64,000 bases of DNA from Hymenobacter sp. BT559 (GTDB lineage: Bacteria; Bacteroidota; Bacteroidia; Cytophagales; Hymenobacteraceae). The notes below the pieces were generated by a model. It was given only the letters and a program-made list of their open reading frames with translations, searched no databases and was not told the origin of the DNA. The translations under genes and the position numbers were made by a program. Each line of letters starts with the position of its first letter. Within the stretch, counting starts at the first letter, position 1. The DNA lies in assembly GCF_016427535.1 (NCBI RefSeq), contig NZ_JAELXV010000003.1:682001-746000 (forward strand), read 5' to 3'. Shown here piece by piece: positions 63,124-64,000 of this stretch.

Positions 63124-64000
63124 ATGGCTAAAGAAAATTTCGACCGGTCGAAGCCGCACGTAAACATCGGCACCATCGGCCACGTTGACCACGGCAAGAC
63201 TACCCTGACCGCGGCTATCACCACGGTTCTGGCTAACCAAGGTCTGGCCGAAAAGCGCGACTTCTCCTCGATTGACAACGCGCCCGAGGAAAAAGAGCGT
63301 GGTATCACCATCAACACCGCTCACGTAGAGTACGCTACCGCTAACCGTCACTACGCTCACGTTGACTGCCCCGGTCACGCTGACTATGTGAAGAACATGG
63401 TAACGGGTGCTGCCCAAATGGACGGCGCTATCCTCGTAGTAGCTGCTACCGACGGCCCGATGCCTCAGACTCGTGAGCACATCCTGCTCGCTCGTCAGGT
63501 AGGTGTTCCTCAGCTAGTTGTGTTCATGAACAAAGTGGACATGGTGGATGACCCCGAGCTGCTCGAGCTCGTGGAAATGGAAATCCGTGAACTACTGTCG
63601 TTCTACAACTTCGACGGTGACAACATCCCCGTTATCCAGGGTTCGGCTCTCGGCGGCCTGAACGGCGACGCTAACTGGGTTCCCAAAATCAACGAGCTGA
63701 TGGACGCGGTTGACTCGTTCATTCCAATTCCTGCTCGTCTGACCGACCTGCCCTTCCTGATGCCGGTAGAGGACGTGTTCTCGATTACTGGCCGTGGCAC
63801 TGTAGCCACCGGTCGTATCGAGCGCGGTATCATCAACTCGGGTGAGCAAGTTGACATCCTCGGCATGGGTGCCGAAGGCCTGAAGTCGACGGTAACGGGT
63901 GTGGAAATGTTCCGCAAAATCCTGGACCGTGGCGAGGCTGGTGATAACGTAGGTCTGCTGCTCCGTGGTATTGAAAAAGAAGCCATCCGTCGCGGCATGG
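63124..64000 (+). CDS. tuf: Elongation factor Tu, 3' end outside the window
   Basis: First 292 codons from ATG 63124, still open at the window edge. G1 GHVDHGKT (residues 19-26), G3 DCPGHADY, G4 NKVD, and switch sequence [13 protein letters not shown] are intact. It delivers aminoacyl-tRNA to the ribosome. It follows tRNA-Tyr, tRNA-Gly and tRNA-Thr, the conserved Bacteroidota arrangement. Codon use is strongly biased (e.g. CTG, GGT), as expected for a high-expression gene. Confidence 0.97.
   Translation, partial: MAKENFDRSKPHVNIGTIGHVDHGKTTLTAAITTVLANQGLAEKRDFSSIDNAPEEKERGITINTAHVEYATANRHYAHVDCPGHADYVKNMVTGAAQMDGAILVVAATDGPMPQTREHILLARQVGVPQLVVFMNKVDMVDDPELLELVEMEIRELLSFYNFDGDNIPVIQGSALGGLNGDANWVPKINELMDAVDSFIPIPARLTDLPFLMPVEDVFSITGRGTVATGRIERGIINSGEQVDILGMGAEGLKSTVTGVEMFRKILDRGEAGDNVGLLLRGIEKEAIRRGM

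Overview
The window looks like chromosomal DNA of a Bacteroidota member of the Cytophagales/Hymenobacteraceae, most likely Hymenobacter or a close relative. Signs of this are paired type IX secretion (T9SS) features (a PorP/SprF protein beside a type B CTD adhesin, and a type A CTD protein), Bacteroidota -33/-7 promoters (TTG ... TAnnTTTG), a short bS21, an isolated Xer recombinase and many signal-peptide/OmpA-era envelope proteins. GC is moderately high, with AT-rich intergenic regions. The genus is inferred from style, not from a search.

Layout. 0-6.2 kb (-): a T9SS type B adhesin with 8 tandem Ig-like repeats, followed by its PorP/SprF-like partner. 6.2-7.2 kb: AT-rich gap with a promoter-like element and an intrinsic terminator, a possible small RNA or leader. 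7.2-9.3 kb: creatininase-family hydrolase and NADP isocitrate dehydrogenase, convergent. 9.8-18.8 kb: sugar catabolism (GH3 with PA14, GH133 debranching enzyme, GH2 beta-galactosidase). 19-22.6 kb: TonB-dependent/outer-membrane barrel receptor and an orphan ABC ATPase. 22.7-28.5 kb: Thr/Gly-tailed lipoprotein, UvrB, small envelope proteins, an ECF sigma and an anti-sigma-like/barrel protein. 28.8-31 kb: WrbA, AroE, DedA. 31.7-37 kb: T9SS type A protein, phosphosulfolactate synthase family protein, TPR protein. 37.1-42.5 kb (-): capsule/EPS operon wza-wzc-PHP phosphatase-SDR. 42.7-50.5 kb: acyl-CoA dehydrogenase, rpsU-xer-hpf, and a methyl-cycle cluster (metK, a SAM methyltransferase, ahcY). 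50.6-55.2 kb: flavin monooxygenase-like protein, a decayed truncated-haemoglobin lipoprotein, SDR, and two glycosyltransferases. 55.5-62.5 kb: sigma/anti-sigma, gmk-nadD, frr, pyrH, biotin carrier and M1 peptidase. 62.6-64 kb: tRNA-Tyr, tRNA-Gly, tRNA-Thr and the 5' part of tuf, cut by the window edge.

The most striking non-gene signal is the palindrome CCTAGG. I counted about 96 copies by eye, roughly one per 670 bp, in genes and between them, where base composition would predict about 20. CTAG-containing words are normally rare in bacteria. This resembles the HIP1 palindrome of cyanobacteria in behaviour. It is absent from a 4.8-kb stretch that coincides with the EPS operon. Several convergent gene pairs are separated by long palindromes, and one locus (51.87-52.35 kb) is a clear haemoglobin pseudogene with no start codon and two frameshifts.
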